Origin: Chrysoporthe austroafricana
Taxonomy: Eukaryota; Ascomycota; Sordariomycetes; Diaporthales; Cryphonectriaceae
Assembly (NCBI GenBank): GCA_001051155.2
Contig: JYIP02000010.1
Location: forward strand, 248,001-312,000
Length of the DNA: 64,000 nt
Direction: 5' to 3'
The notes below the pieces were generated by a model. It had not been told where the DNA came from. It searched no databases and worked only from the letters and a program-made list of their open reading frames with translations. This document shows positions 23,756 through 35,674 of the stretch, one piece after another. The position numbers and the translations under genes are program-made. The first letter of the stretch is position 1; each line of letters begins with the position of its first letter.

Positions 23756-25081
23756 TCAGTATGTTGAATTGATCCAACTGTACCCTTCCGGCCACAATTG
23801 AGCCATAGTCACTGGACTAGTTGCCACGGTTTCGTTGACGCGCTGCGAAGTGTTCGATCCAGCACCCGTATTTCCGTACTCTTCGAAAGTCGGGATCGCC
23901 GTAAGGTCCAATGTTGTCCATCCGATAGGATTGATAATGTCGCTGAGGCTAGAGTACTGGAAGATAACTCGTGCGTATTCTCTCCACGGTCGACCTAGAT
24001 AAACTTTCTGGTACAGGTCGTCCCCTGCTACAGCTAAGATCTGGATGATGGAGTTTCCAGTCAGTAGGTATGATCGGCATTTGGAAGTCTGACCCGTAGA
24101 GAGGAGGCTAGGCTTACCGTCGAGTTGTTTATGACGTACCAAGAGGTGTCGTTAGTATCCTCTCTTGAGTTTGCAGTAATGGCACCAGGCCCGTCTGATG
24201 CTAAGATACAGTCTTCAAACCATGCTGCAGCACGGCCAAAAATGTAGTCCACCGCGCCCTGTTACACATCAGCTGAGTCGTTCTATACACACCACAATTC
24301 TCGCTGTGTCCGATCGCTCACCTCAATGTAACAATTCTTGTAGAATTGATCCCCCGCGTAAGCGTAAAGACTATTGTAATCAATAGAGTCAGTTCTACTG
24401 TCTATACACTAACATTATGATGGCCATGGCATCTCATGTGCTCACGTGTCTTGATAGCCGAAGAAGCCACAACCGTAGTACCCATGTTGATTTCCATGGG
24501 CAGTAAATGCAATAGCTTGTGTGCCCGCGCCGAAGGTATTTCTAACATTGATGTTGTACATGGAAAAGTTGTCGCTAGTGACTTGAATCGCGGCGCTTGC
24601 CGAATCCGATCCGGCTTGAGTCGAGTTCATTGACCACTGGACAGTCACAGTATTCTCCGTATACGTACCAACGCTAAGTCTGTCAGTAATGATAATTCTA
24701 CGTCTTGGATAGAGGAGCAGCAGCAATTTACTCGGTCGTGGAACCGTAAAGAGTGAGCGGTCCGTCATAGTCGATGAGAATCTGCTCAGTCAAGGTGAAT
24801 GTTCCAGGGTAGATGAAGATGCAAGCATCTGCGGAGCCAGAAAGAGAATCTATCGCATCTCCGATCGACGAATACCATCCGGTTTGATTCGTATCTGCAG
24901 CGAGTGTACACTTTAGTAAAAAGTAGGCACTGAAACAGGAGGCGCATATCCAACCTTGCTCAACGACGACACATCCTGCCGGAGGGCTTGTTCGAGATCC
25001 TCCGTCGCGTCTGTCAAGTGTCGATGTCGCAGTAACTGACGACAAGAAAGCGGCCACAATGGAGTACGCAAGAAACATCAT
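23756..25081 (-). CDS. Secreted pectin methylesterase (CE8)
   Basis: Six exons: 25081-24955, 24894-24732, 24679-24446, 24370-24322, 24258-24118 and 24040-23756, giving 332 aa with consistent phases. A signal peptide is clear ([20 protein letters not shown]), followed by a possible KEX-type RR site. The CE8 signatures are present in order: GYQDT across intron 3, GAVDYIFG with the catalytic Asp, and YLGRPW with the substrate-binding Arg and Trp. The enzyme removes methyl esters from galacturonan outside the cell, opening pectin to lyases and polygalacturonases. Several Asn-X-Ser/Thr sites are present. The first intron has a weak GTTGGA donor. The gene reads in the same direction as the GH93 gene 0.6 kb upstream, which suggests a pectin-degrading pair. 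Confidence 0.92.
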
Positions 25082-25694
25082 GGCACTTCTTGTTAATATA
25101 AGTATGTAAATATAGTAAAGTTCTGATGTCTCAGCTTGCAAGATGGAGAGCCACTCCAAAGCTGAGCGAGGCTGACCTGGGATCCAGATTCTACATAGTA
25201 ATACTACATACGGAGTTCATATATATATATATATATATATATGTAGATCGGCCCCGCAGACTGGGGTGTATCTCAAACTCACAGTGCGTTTAGCTTTCAA
25301 GGGAGTCTCCGCGTTACTTTTGTGTCGCTTGAGATACTCCACATACGCATATTGCTAGCTCTTCTCGGAAGCTGTCGGCCCGCCTTACATGAAGTACTCG
25401 GCTGACTGAGCCTTTCATTTGTGGATTTACCACGGAGTGTAGCCCCGTCTTGACCATTTATGCACGGGTGTAGCTGTTTCTCCTGCACCACGCACCGACC
25501 TATTTTACAAGCCTACTGAGTTAGTTCGGCTGTGCACTCGGTGAGGAAATGTATGGACGCTCATGATTAGAAGTCCTCCAAGAATTAGTACATATAAACT
25601 TGGTAAATACGATCGTCTCGTTATCAAAACACGGTTCATATACAATGTAGAGTCAATGTCGTCCGTCTTATTGTGACAATTCGAAGCTAGTTCT
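25082..25694. other. PME upstream region
   Basis: Promoter of the pectin methylesterase and 3' end of the GH93 gene. It contains the AT microsatellite listed separately. No other element is clear. Confidence 0.4.
25219..25242. repeat. (AT)12 microsatellite
   Basis: Twelve perfect AT units in the upstream region of the pectin methylesterase gene, about 140 bp before its start codon. Such tracts vary in length between strains. Confidence 0.95.
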
Positions 25695-26894
25695 TCACAG
25701 ATTTGGTAGCTCCATTACACTCAGTGTGACCCAATTATCACTGTTCAGGTACCCAGCACTCATGATGAGAAGATAGTCCGGGTCATCCATAACCCTCAAA
25801 TGTCGTGAATAGGCCCCGGACTGAGGCGTGTCGTATTCCACCCAAGAGTTGGGATCACCGAGGGCCGTGTTGATGAATATCTGCGTGTTGCTGCTTGCGC
25901 TGACAACGAGCGTCCCGTTGGTGCCCCCTGACGAGCTCCAGACGACGTACGGTGAGCCTACTGGGGTAACCCCATTGGTTGTGAGCTTATTATCGGTCGC
26001 AGAGTCGAACGTCAGCGGGCTGTTGCTGATACGATAGTACACGTCACAGGCCTCAGTTCCGCAGTATTCGTAGGTCATGATGTACTCGCCGTTCCCCATT
26101 TCCGCAACGGTCGTCATGCCTGGACGTGCGGAGTATGTCGGCTGGGCGACGTCGTTGACCTCGGTACCCCACGTCACACCGTCTGTAGAGGTCTTATGGG
26201 CGAGCTTCTGAGCATAGGCTCTGTCACTCTGGTCTGAGTAGTAGGCCACAAGCTGGTCGTCGTATACCATCAGAAATGGCTCCCAAACCGGCGTGTCTCC
26301 GTTGACAGGCTCTGCCTCACCGCCGGACGCAATGCTCGAGACGTATGACCAGGAGGCACCGTCATCCGTGGATTTGTAAAGGTCGATCTGAGTCTGGCTT
26401 AAGTCCGACGGGATCGAGTTTCCTGCACACAAGATGGTCCCTGCTGCGAGATCACCGATGGCTTGCGGAAGCAAGTACAGGAAGGGCTGGTACCGCAGAC
26501 CCCAGTCATTGACCTGGTCCGTGACGTTGGAAAGGGCGGCCCACGTCTGGCCATAGTCGGTGCTTCGGTAAATTGGAAAGTAGACGTTAGGGGGTTCAGG
26601 AGAGTAATTTTCCCTACGGGTCGGGATCAGACCTGTCTACACCTCTGTAAAGCGCGTTGACGTGAAATAAAGAGTTGCATACCACGTGGCAAGGAGTGTA
26701 CCATCTGCTAGCTGAACGGTCCGGCCGTAGAGGGTCTTGGGGATTATATAATCCGACGGCGGAACAAAGATATCATTAAAGGTGACAACGACATCTCTTT
26801 TTTCACTCTCAGCAGCAGCGCTGGAGGCCCAGGAGACCAGTGTGAGAATCGTGGCGACCTCACGAAAAGCCAATGATCTGCGCTTGAACATCAT
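25695..26894 (-). CDS. Secreted GH93 exo-1,5-alpha-L-arabinanase-like enzyme
   Basis: Two exons, 26894-26683 and 26613-25695, with a 69-bp GTATGC..CGTAG intron, give 376 aa. The ATG pair at 26894/26891 opens a signal peptide rich in Ala and Leu. The mature part starts in a region resembling VFNPPSDYTIPRTLYGR of GH93 proteins and continues with WENYSPEPP, YRSTDYGQTW (Asp-box/BNR type), WGLRYQPFLY and VWEPFLMVYDD. The Glu in VWEPFL and the Glu in MTYEYC match the positions expected of catalytic acid and nucleophile in this sialidase-fold family. Activity would release arabinobiose from linear arabinan, a pectin side chain. It could instead be a related BNR-repeat glycosidase; the combined motifs favour GH93. 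Confidence 0.85.
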
Positions 26895-28783
26895 GTTGGT
26901 CGCTGAACTTGGGGGGTGCCCTATGATCAAGCTTCGACCTGGGACATTGCCTGAAGGATCCACACTGATATATGCCGGAAGAGACGGGAGCTGGACTTCA
27001 TATGAAGGAGCGTCGTCTGGTAGCACCATTCTGCCTGCCAGGGGTCATTATCTGCTGATCAAAAATGCGACAGTCCCTCGGTGCAATCGTCGCCGAGAAA
27101 AGACACAACTAATCAAAAAGGGGCGGGGCCAAAATCCAAGTTGGCAGTCAAAGATTGACGCATGAGCCCTGGCACTTGTCGAAAGTTCGGACCCCTTCAC
27201 ATGCGAGTGGTTCGACGTGTGGATCTTGCCGCCATGGCGATTGCCTATTCCCACGGGCCTGTGTTCATGCGGGTAGCCCAGAGTTAGGTTTAGCCGCGCG
27301 AACAGGACGCCAGCAGGCCCTCATCCCCCAGTCGGTTTGTGACAGCAGCAATATGTATCCACAAATTATCCGAGTCAACAAGAACTCGTATTTAGCTTAG
27401 GAGAATAAAGTTTTGCGGGGAACTAATGCCATCGTAGAGAGATTCTTCCCTTACAATATTAATAAAATCTGCTCGGTAACGTAGTCACCGTTCTTACGGT
27501 CCGAACCTTGGTCGATTTCGTCCCGGCCGTCACCAGGCGTCCGGCTTGTAGTATCGCATTGTGTATTTGCGGCAGAGTGTGCGAGGGGTCGCAAGGAAAG
27601 GCGGTAGGACTGTCTTAATAATTGCAGCATCAACTGGCTTTGGCACTGGCAGGTGGATGGGGCGCGACTGTCGGACATTTGTAGTGACACGTCCAGTCCT
27701 TACAACTTTCACTTGGTAGGTATGGTGGCCATGGGCGAGAAACGAGTTCATCAAGTATATGTTTTCGAGACTGCATGTTCTCCTTAGTTTGATTAAATGG
27801 TGGACCTGATGCCCTTGACATATTTTGGGGTAATGGTGGATATTGAGTTTGCATTTCCGTGAGGTCCTACCAGGTACCTGTTAGATATGTCATCGGGCGT
27901 CGAGCAGACTATTTGAATGGGTATGAGGAGCGTAGCGGCTACACCTATGAATTGGGGTATGATGAAAGGGATCTGGGCAGCTGGTGGGTGCAGACTACCG
28001 TCAAGATAGGCTTGACTACTCGGGGGTTAGGGAGTCGGTATTTGACATGATAATAATTATTGTGCTTTCAGTATAGGCCTGATTCAGCATATGCAGCGGC
28101 CCGGCCCGCAGCCCTTTGGTAGATATGTAGATGCGTGATGCCGTCGCCCTTGTGGAGGGGCTAGGAATCGACGGTGTATCCTAGTTGATGATGCTAAAGG
28201 CGGCAGCGATGCTATACCCACGGCCTACAGACAACACAATGATTAGACAATTCAAAATTCTGGATTCTAACATGAGCTTTAGTACGGGATGAGTGACTGA
28301 ATGTATTGTTATATCTCTGATCCATCTATAATTCAATTTTTATTGTCTATCATTGTCTTCGATATTGTACGCAGAAAGGAGCCTCTCGAAAAGTCTCCTG
28401 TAGCTCATCGTTGAGCAATATTTGTATATGAATTGGCCTGGTACAATGGAAACAATGGCTTATTGCACTATTGTCCCTAGTGCATTGTACATCGTTTCTA
28501 CTTTCCTGAGAAGCACACCCACTCCAAGTTTCTCCCGATATATAATCCAACCCAAAGTTCTAGCGATTCTCACAGAGCTTTCCCGTTCCTACAAAGCGCT
28601 GACCTGACTATCGACCCTCGGGCTTCACTCTCAACCTTAGGAGCCAACAACCCCACGTTCTATCTGCTCACCCTACCCACACATCAAAGCTACTTCTCTA
28701 GTTGTTCCCCCAAACCACCAATAGTGTGGGACCAGAGCAAAAGATCGACTGTCCATCCACTCTTGCAGAGCCGAACCATCAAC
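26895..28783. other. Intergenic region, no supported gene
   Basis: 1.9 kb between divergent genes. Minus-strand frames at 27530-27854 look weakly coding but show no domain and overlap in two frames. The rest is probably promoter and leader sequence. Confidence 0.35.
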
Positions 28784-30579
28784 ATGCCGAACCTGTTCAA
28801 GAGAGCCAAGCGCCCCGGCGAGGCTTTGGGCATGGGCCCCAATAAGCGACCCAAGCTTGACACCTTGTCGCTGAAGTCTCGAAGCAACAAGGCCCAAGAC
28901 GTGTTCATCGGCCTCACCCAGATAGAAAGCACCAAAGAGACACAGGGCAGGTCTCTGGGAGGAAAGGGTGGTGCCCAAGGAGCCAAGTCTGTAGCTCCGA
29001 TCCTAAAGGTGGCCAAGAAATACGCCATCCTCATCAAGATCCTTGGGTACCTGGACGACCCCAAGGACCTCAGATCCGCCATCCGAGCATCGCCGGCTCT
29101 GCTCATGGGCTTCCGCTGCTGGGCGGTGTCGCGAACGGAGATCCTAAAGAAAGTCATCATCAACGCCATCAAGCCGGGCGCGGAGGCTGCTGCTCTCGCC
29201 TTGCTACACTGTCCACGCTTTGAAGAGGGGTAAGTAGTGACCTTGAAGATTTCACGAATGTTTTCTTCTTTTTTTTTTCTTTTCATAGACGCTAACGAAC
29301 CTGTCACAGAGATGAGAAGCTGGCCGACCAAGACAAACATGCGCCGGCGTTGCGGCGGGGAACCACCAAGTGGGAGGTCAAGGTGACAAAGTTTCTCCAG
29401 CCCTTCAAGGGCCACGCCTTCGACTTTCCCACCGAGCACCGCGAGGTCCTGCGGCTGTACCGCATCTACCACCGCATCAACACTGCCCTGCCACACCTCG
29501 CCGACTTCTTCCTCGCGCGCCGCGACAGCCCCTCCCTCGTCGACCCCCGAGGCCCTTCCCCCGCCCCCGAGGCGCACGCCCTGGCCGAACGCGAGCTGGG
29601 CCGCTTGCAGCGCGCCCTCTTCCACTACGAGGTCCACTGCCGCCTGGTCGACGTCCGCGCTGCAAAGGCCGGCGCCCGCCTGCCCGCGGCCCTCAAGACG
29701 CTCTCCCTGCCGCCACACGAGGGCGAGGAGCTCCTGCACGTACGCATGTTCGTCGAGCGCCAGTACGACCTCGTCCTCGGCGAGCTTGAGGACGCCTTCA
29801 GCAAGTACCTCGAGCGGCAGGCGCGCAGGGACGTGGCCCAGCCGGGCGTGCAGCGGTACAAGGCGGCCAGGCTGGTGTGGGAGAGCTTCGAGGACTTCCC
29901 ATACCTGGAGCACTTCTACGCCAAGGCGCAGCGGCGCGCGGCGGAGGGGCATGAGGAGCGCCACGAGCACCTGTACTGCGCCGACGGCTACGCCGCCCGC
30001 ATGGCGGATTTCGGGCTCGACTTCCTGTCCCACTTCCTCTGCGTGCCGGCGCCGATGCGGGCCAGCTTCATCAAGGAGACCATGTGGCCCATGGTCAGCC
30101 TGGACATACTGGGGGTCAACAAGGTCGACCTGTGGGACCGCGGCGCTCCTGCGCTTCCGAAGCGCCAGGCCGGTGCGTCGGTGCCCAGCGCCGGGTGGAA
30201 GCAGATGGTGAAGACGGGCGGCCTGACGCACAAGCATCGCACCGACCTGCGGCGGTATGGTTGGCTGTTCTGGGACGCAGAGAGGCTGCGCGCGATGGGG
30301 CTTGGCAACCGACAGCAGATCCTCGCTGCCGCCGACCAGCCCGACAGGGCATACTACCGTGCGGGTCACAAGGCTAACATCCCTGGCCTGCAGAAGGAGT
30401 TCCGGAGGTTGTTCTTCTCGTCGAGGGTGAAGAGGGAGTGGGCCGCGACCATCACGAAATCGGACGCGGATCAGAAGAGGGTTTTGCGATGGGTTGAGCA
30501 GATCCAGGCTCGGGCGCCCCTCATGACAGACGACTGGGTGAGGGAGCTGAAGACAATGAGGACTGGCAAGGAAGAGTGA
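28784..30579 (+). CDS. F-box-like fungal protein of unknown function
   Basis: Exons 28784-29229 and 29310-30579, with an 80-bp intron, give 571 aa. The start is the ATG of MPNLFKR; the frame is open upstream to another ATG at 28724, which is less likely. Residues about 85-125 (ILIKILGYLDDPKDLRSAIRASPALL) resemble the helix-loop of an F-box, although weakly. The N-terminus is basic and may act as a nuclear signal. Exon 2 is strongly GC-rich at third codon positions, unlike exon 1, and leaves a long antisense open frame. A YDLVLGELEDAF segment and an Arg/Trp-rich C-terminus are typical of uncharacterised fungal F-box-like families. Substrate receptor function for a ubiquitin ligase is only a family-level guess. 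Confidence 0.7.
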
Positions 30580-31075
30580 GGTACGAAGGGAGCGTTCCCC
30601 AAATACGTTGTAGAATTCAAAATAAATAAAAACTTTCGTACCTTAAGATCAGAACCTGTACCAAAGGGAAGCTCGTAAATATCCTTTTCCCATATAGACA
30701 AACACACATTCATCAACCATCACTACGCCGATCATCGGCGAGGAGAGCAGCCTACTACAGGGGCCCTCACTAGTTTTCCTTCCGCTTCGAACCCTTGGAG
30801 ATATTGTAGGCCCCAAACATACTGTTTATGGGTTTCGACACAGCGTCGGCATTAAGTCTCATGATCGAAGGGCTACTGGTACTGGTCGTGCTTGAAGAGC
30901 CGCTGATGGAGCCCCGTTCACGCCTCTCCTCTGGACGACGCCTATCCGACTCTCCATCCTGTAGACGAGGCCGTCTGTCTCTGTCAGGGCTGTCAGAGCG
31001 TCTCTTTTGTAGGGGCTTTATGTCAGTGCGATCGCGGTACTGGTCTCGAACTGGGGCTGTGCTTCGACCAGATCC
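30580..31075. other. Intergenic between convergent genes
   Basis: Contains AATAAA-type motifs near 30622-30628 that suit the 3' end of the F-box-like gene. A short plus-strand frame at 30828-31079 is a shadow of the Arg/Asp-rich 3' region of the next gene. Confidence 0.4.
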
Positions 31076-32744
31076 CTAAGGTGCGTTGACGGCACTGGGC
31101 CTGCGATCATTGTCACGATCATGGTCGCTAGCAATACGTCCCTGAGAGGGCCCTGCCTCACTAACATGACAGTCGCGGTCGCGGTCGCGGTCGCCGACTG
31201 GTGGTCGTGGGGTGGGCCGACTTTTATCCGAAGCCGCGGAGCCTGCTGCTGAAGACGTCCTTGAGCAGGTTGGCGGAGACGCTTGGGCGCTTTTTCCCCC
31301 AGGTCTTCTTTGGCCACTGTTTCTTACGCTGGATGCATCGTTCGACCTGCTCGGTGGAGGTGGCATGACCTTCTTGTCAAGCTGAGCACGGCGTTCCCTG
31401 TCACCCGTACTCGATGTGCTGCTAGGCGGGCGTCGAGGATTCTGCAACGAAGCGTTGTTCGTAAAGGTGACGCTAGGCCTACTGGCACTACCACTTGACC
31501 GGCTCTCGGAACGTGTCGATCGAGTCTCGTCATTGAGATCATGGTGTCGCTGCAGGCGGTCTTTCAGGTCTGCAGCTTGGTCTCGGGCCCAATCTTGGAC
31601 ATTCCTTATCATCTTTCGGCCAATCTTACTGTGATCGTACTTAATCAGCTCACCGCATTCCATGGGGTACTACAAAGTATGTCCAAATTAGCAAGCATGG
31701 CCACAGACGAGTGCGGACAGCACATGGGCGTCTGTAGATTGTCCGCAGAGGCTGCACTCCGCCTGTGGCCTGGGAGAGGACGACAGGATGCCAAAGAAGA
31801 TAGCACGATGATCTGGGCTCCTGGCACCCAAGGAAAGCAAACAAAATAGTGACGGGGAAGGCACTCACTTGATAGTACTCGAGCAGGCCCGTTCTCTCAT
31901 TAACGTGCGCGTAGTGGGCATACACTTTCCAATCACGTCCGTTCGTAGCAATGGTCACTACAGACGCATGCCTGGGCGGATCCTTTTGACCGAGGAAGGC
32001 CAAAGCACTGTTCCGAGCGTATACCATTGCGGCACCGTCATAGCGAGCTTGTACCTCCGCCTGGCGCATATCTTTGCCAAAGCCTTTGACTTCAGCAGCA
32101 AAGTGCGGCAAGGCGATATACTTTTCTGTCTTCACAAGGGTTGCTGTACCACCAAGTTGGTAGATTATGTCGGGAAACGCAGTCTCCCAGAATCCCTCGA
32201 CGAGATCGGGTTTCGGAGGGGAGAGCCCGTTGTTGAAGCCAACGTCTTGAGGAAAGTCCACCCATTGTTTGTCGAACTTCGCTCGGTAATTCATGCTAAA
32301 CATCTCCATTATATCGTCCGTCTTTCTAAAGATGTGACTTTGCAGGTGATTTTCCAGCTCCCTCTCGTTGGAGTTGTCCTGAATCTTTGAGAGTCGCGAA
32401 TTCCGGCTGGAGAATGTCGTGCTGCTACCCGCCTTGGAGGAGGATGAGACGGTCCAGGGGCCAGTCAGCGGGCCGCCGGAGCTCGTCACCTCTTCCAGTC
32501 GACGAAGGTTTCCCCTGGTCAGAGGAGTGGGTGTGGCACTAGAAGCTGGAGCGTCGGCCTGATCTGGACCTGACAGGCTCTGATCATCTAGAAAAAGGAG
32601 AGATTAGATGAGCCGTTTGACTGTCAAAGATGGGGACATACCGGGATCGTCTATATTTACCTGGTCCGAGATCGTGTTGATACGACGTGTCTTATGTGAC
32701 GGCTCCAACCTCAGCAGACTCTCTGGTTTTCTCTTGCCGTTCAT
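31076..32744 (-). CDS. DUF7924-like protein with a PD-(D/E)XK-like core
   Basis: Three exons, 32744-32642, 32587-31869 and 31669-31076, sum to 471 aa; the last intron (199 bp) is long for this genome. The N-terminus is basic with Ser/Thr-rich linkers. The central domain includes FPQDVGFNNGLSPPKPDLVEGF, then LPHFAAEVKGFGKDM, then AQARYDGAAMVYARN, a layout I recognise from fungal DUF7924 proteins. The spaced PD and E-V-K match the acidic and Lys residues of the PD-(D/E)XK nuclease fold, so nuclease ancestry is possible. After the last intron, a helix (RKMIRNVQDWARD) leads to a disordered Arg/Asp/Ser tail with RDRDRD repeats. No signal peptide; probably nuclear or cytosolic. Function unknown. 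Confidence 0.72.
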
Positions 32745-33490
32745 GGTGAGGAATTGTGTCTAGACGGCGCGATGATCACCCCTCTAAAAATATAAGTCCA
32801 CGTATTTCAGCGGACACTGAGATGCGAGGCATCGCGACATCAACTCGCGCTGCGCCTCCGCTGCGCAGCGAGTACCGCGCGGCGAGGCGGCCAAAGCAAG
32901 AGGCCATGTGGTTCGACGCTGTGTGGGACAAGGCTGAGACAATGTTGGCAGAGGTCCCAGACCGGTACTGGGTCCCAGGGTGATGTTGTATGGGTGTGGT
33001 GCTGGTTGGTGGGGATGCGAGCCCAGGGCGAAATGGGTGGGATGTTGGTTCTACGTCGCAGGCGCGAAGTTGCGACCCAGTGACGCGGATCTTGGGGTAG
33101 TACGGACGTGCAGACATACAAAGAGCAGCCACTACTATGCGAGCGCTTAGCGCTGGGGTAGCCTGCAGCAGCAGGGCCCCATACCCTGGCCTGCAGCGCT
33201 AGTGGGGGTTGGGGGTGGGGGGGGGGTGCCCTCTACGACGATATACTGTACCATCCCGCCAGGCCGAATCACCAAGTCTCACTCAATGCTCAATCAGTAA
33301 ATCAGTACTCTTATGTAGATTGCTTCTTCGGCGCTCTGCGTGACTGCGTGACTTCATCGCATGGGCCACAAAAATTCTGCCAGGGATTCTAATATTTCCG
33401 CCGAACGGCCCAGGACGAATCACTGCAGTTGAGATCTGGAGGACCTATCCTTTTATCTATTTTTGTGTGGGTGATAACACCCAGGAGGGC
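32745..33490. other. Intergenic region with G-rich tract
   Basis: Promoter side of the DUF7924-like gene and 3' end of the GNAT gene. A G-rich stretch at about 33207-33228 could form a quadruplex. No gene seen. Confidence 0.4.
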
Positions 33491-34268
33491 TCAGTCTCCT
33501 CGGACCTGAAGCTCCATGAGTTTGACGATATAGTGTTCAGTCCCTCCAACCTTTGTGGCATCCTGGTCAAATGTCTCGAGTACCTTGAAACCAGCATTCT
33601 CATAGAGCTTGAAACCACCGGCAAAGGCCACAACGAAAACGTCAATGCCAATCTCCTTGGCCTTTTGTATCCCATGCCTGACAAGAGCCGTTCCGATCCC
33701 TTTGCCTTGATTATCGGGATGGACTGCTAGGTAGTCTAGAACTGGAATTCCCAAGGTCAGTCTAGCCAGTGTACGATACGTTGGGCCCGAAAGAGCAGTG
33801 CATGAACGTACTGATATACCCCTTCTCAGCCACAAGCACATCCCTCCTACGCGCAAAGACGCCATCAAAGTCATCATCATCGCCAAAGTCGATCGGCTGC
33901 CACTCCGCCGCCTCGGCCTTCTTGATGAATGCCTCCCTCTCCGCGGGGTTGACCTCCGGGACCTGACCCTCTGGCCAGACCGGGGTGCCGTCTTCGTTCC
34001 TGCAGCGATCCTTGGGCAGCTCCCAGCGGATATAACCCACGAGCTTCCCGGTCTGGGGGTCGACGGCTTTGAAGTGGCGCAGGGTGTCCCGGTCTTTCAT
34101 CAGCTGGTTGCGCGGGTAGCGGTCTATGGTGGCCTTGATGAGCTTCTCCAAGCCAAAGTGCACCCAGGGGTATCGCCAGTTCTGGTCTTGCCAGAACGCA
34201 GGTATGTTGTTACGGGCCATCTCGGCCGCGTCCCCGACATTACAGTTCGTGATGATGTACTCGGCCAT
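33491..34268 (-). CDS. GNAT-family N-acetyltransferase
   Basis: Exons 34268-33812 and 33741-33491, with a 70-bp GTACGT..TCCAG intron, give 235 aa. The GNAT fold is visible: an N-terminal IITNCNVGDAAEMARNNIPAF segment as in fungal RimI-like proteins, VGYIRWELP strand, and after the intron LDYLAVHPDNQGKGIGTALV. The Q-G-K-G-I-G loop is the acetyl-CoA pyrophosphate-binding motif A. It is followed by AFAGGFKLYENAGFKV (motif B). A middle insert with charged residues separates the strands. No transit peptide is visible. The acceptor could be a small amine, an antibiotic or a protein N-terminus. Confidence 0.87.
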
Positions 34269-35674
34269 GGCGGCAGTGGGAGGGCTCCAAATGTAATCTT
34301 AAGCGGATCTGTGAGCAAGTGTATGTAGCAGCGAACAAGGAATTTCGATGGCCAGGTTCAATCTGTTGTATCACTTCTATCTTGACTTTAACTGGGAACT
34401 CGACATTTTTATGTCGGCTCGAACCTGATTAAGGCCCCATTTCGTGATCCTACCAGGTGGAGGGTCCATCGTGGGTTACAGGCCGCAGCCGCTTGATCCG
34501 GCCTCATAGCCGGGGGAACTTATGCAGGCTAGATCCGCCTTACAGGCCAACCCCGTGAATAAATGCGCCGTCAGCCGTTCTTGAGGACAGGTGTCAATTT
34601 CAGACATCAAGGTCTGCCCTGTCCATCCAAACATAAATCTTTGTCTTATCTTGACTCTCACGGTCAATGAGTCATTTCTCGGGCTCTCAAGAAATGCCTG
34701 GTATCTGGGCTGCAGCTGCATGAAACTAGGCGCATCTCGATCACATCGTGGCAGGTCGAAGCACGTAGAGCGGTGGTAATATTCGCCCGAGGGAAGGGGG
34801 AGGGGAGGTTCGTCAGAATAATCGTGAATTGCAAATGTTGAACAACGTACGTAGGTAGTCATGTAATGCGACTGCTAGATATCTAGGCATGGATCAATTG
34901 GAGACTGCATTTCCTAGATGCCTTGTCCTGAAAAAAAAGACAGTCAGTAATCATGTGTCAGGGCAGAAAAAATTGTATAATTATTGCCCTAGAGAAGAGA
35001 TGTAGGCGCCATAAGACTGTATGAACACTCGCTACCCTCTTTTGACGATGCTGGGACAATTACTTCCGACGCACTCGAGTGGGCTTAGGGTTCACTGTTG
35101 TGACTCACTCTCTTGAGATCCTGAGTTGCATTCGATCGAAAGGGTGGTAATCCTCGATCCAAACGCTCGCCCGCCACCCATATTCCCAATAGAGGTCTCT
35201 ACTCGCTCTGTCTCCGGTCTATACAGGTGACTTCGACATTAGCCCATATACGTTCGCGGGATCATGGCTTCCATTGCCCTAGGCTATCATCAACGACTGC
35301 AAAGATGTGTTGATGCTTTTACACTGCATAAGTCGAGAGTGTTGTGTATGGACAACAGGATTCACAGAATCTCTAAAGCAGTGTACAAGCTTGCCATTAC
35401 GGATACTTGATTTTGAGGCGTGATGAAACTAATGGCCACAACCTACGTCCAATAAAGCTATCTCTGAAATATATTTTTTATAATTCCATATCTTGAAATC
35501 ACGTTTTGGCCTGTCTACATAGAGTTTCATGATTCAACGCCAATTCCCTGTTATATTTTAACTATTTTACTTTTACTCGTATTCCTCTTCAAGCCTTGAT
35601 TCGAATACGCCCCTGAGAAGCCGCGAGTTTTTGTCTGGGGAAAACAGTGGAGGACACCAAGGCTTGTTTCAAAC
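34269..35674. other. Intergenic, no supported gene
   Basis: 1.4 kb with only short open frames (for example 34476-34862 minus) lacking domains or splice partners. AT-rich toward 35570. Confidence 0.35.

Noticed and set aside
28690..30369. 559-codon open frame on the minus strand
   Set aside because: It is antisense to the two-exon F-box-like gene, crosses its intron and is explained by high GC at third positions. No domain is visible.
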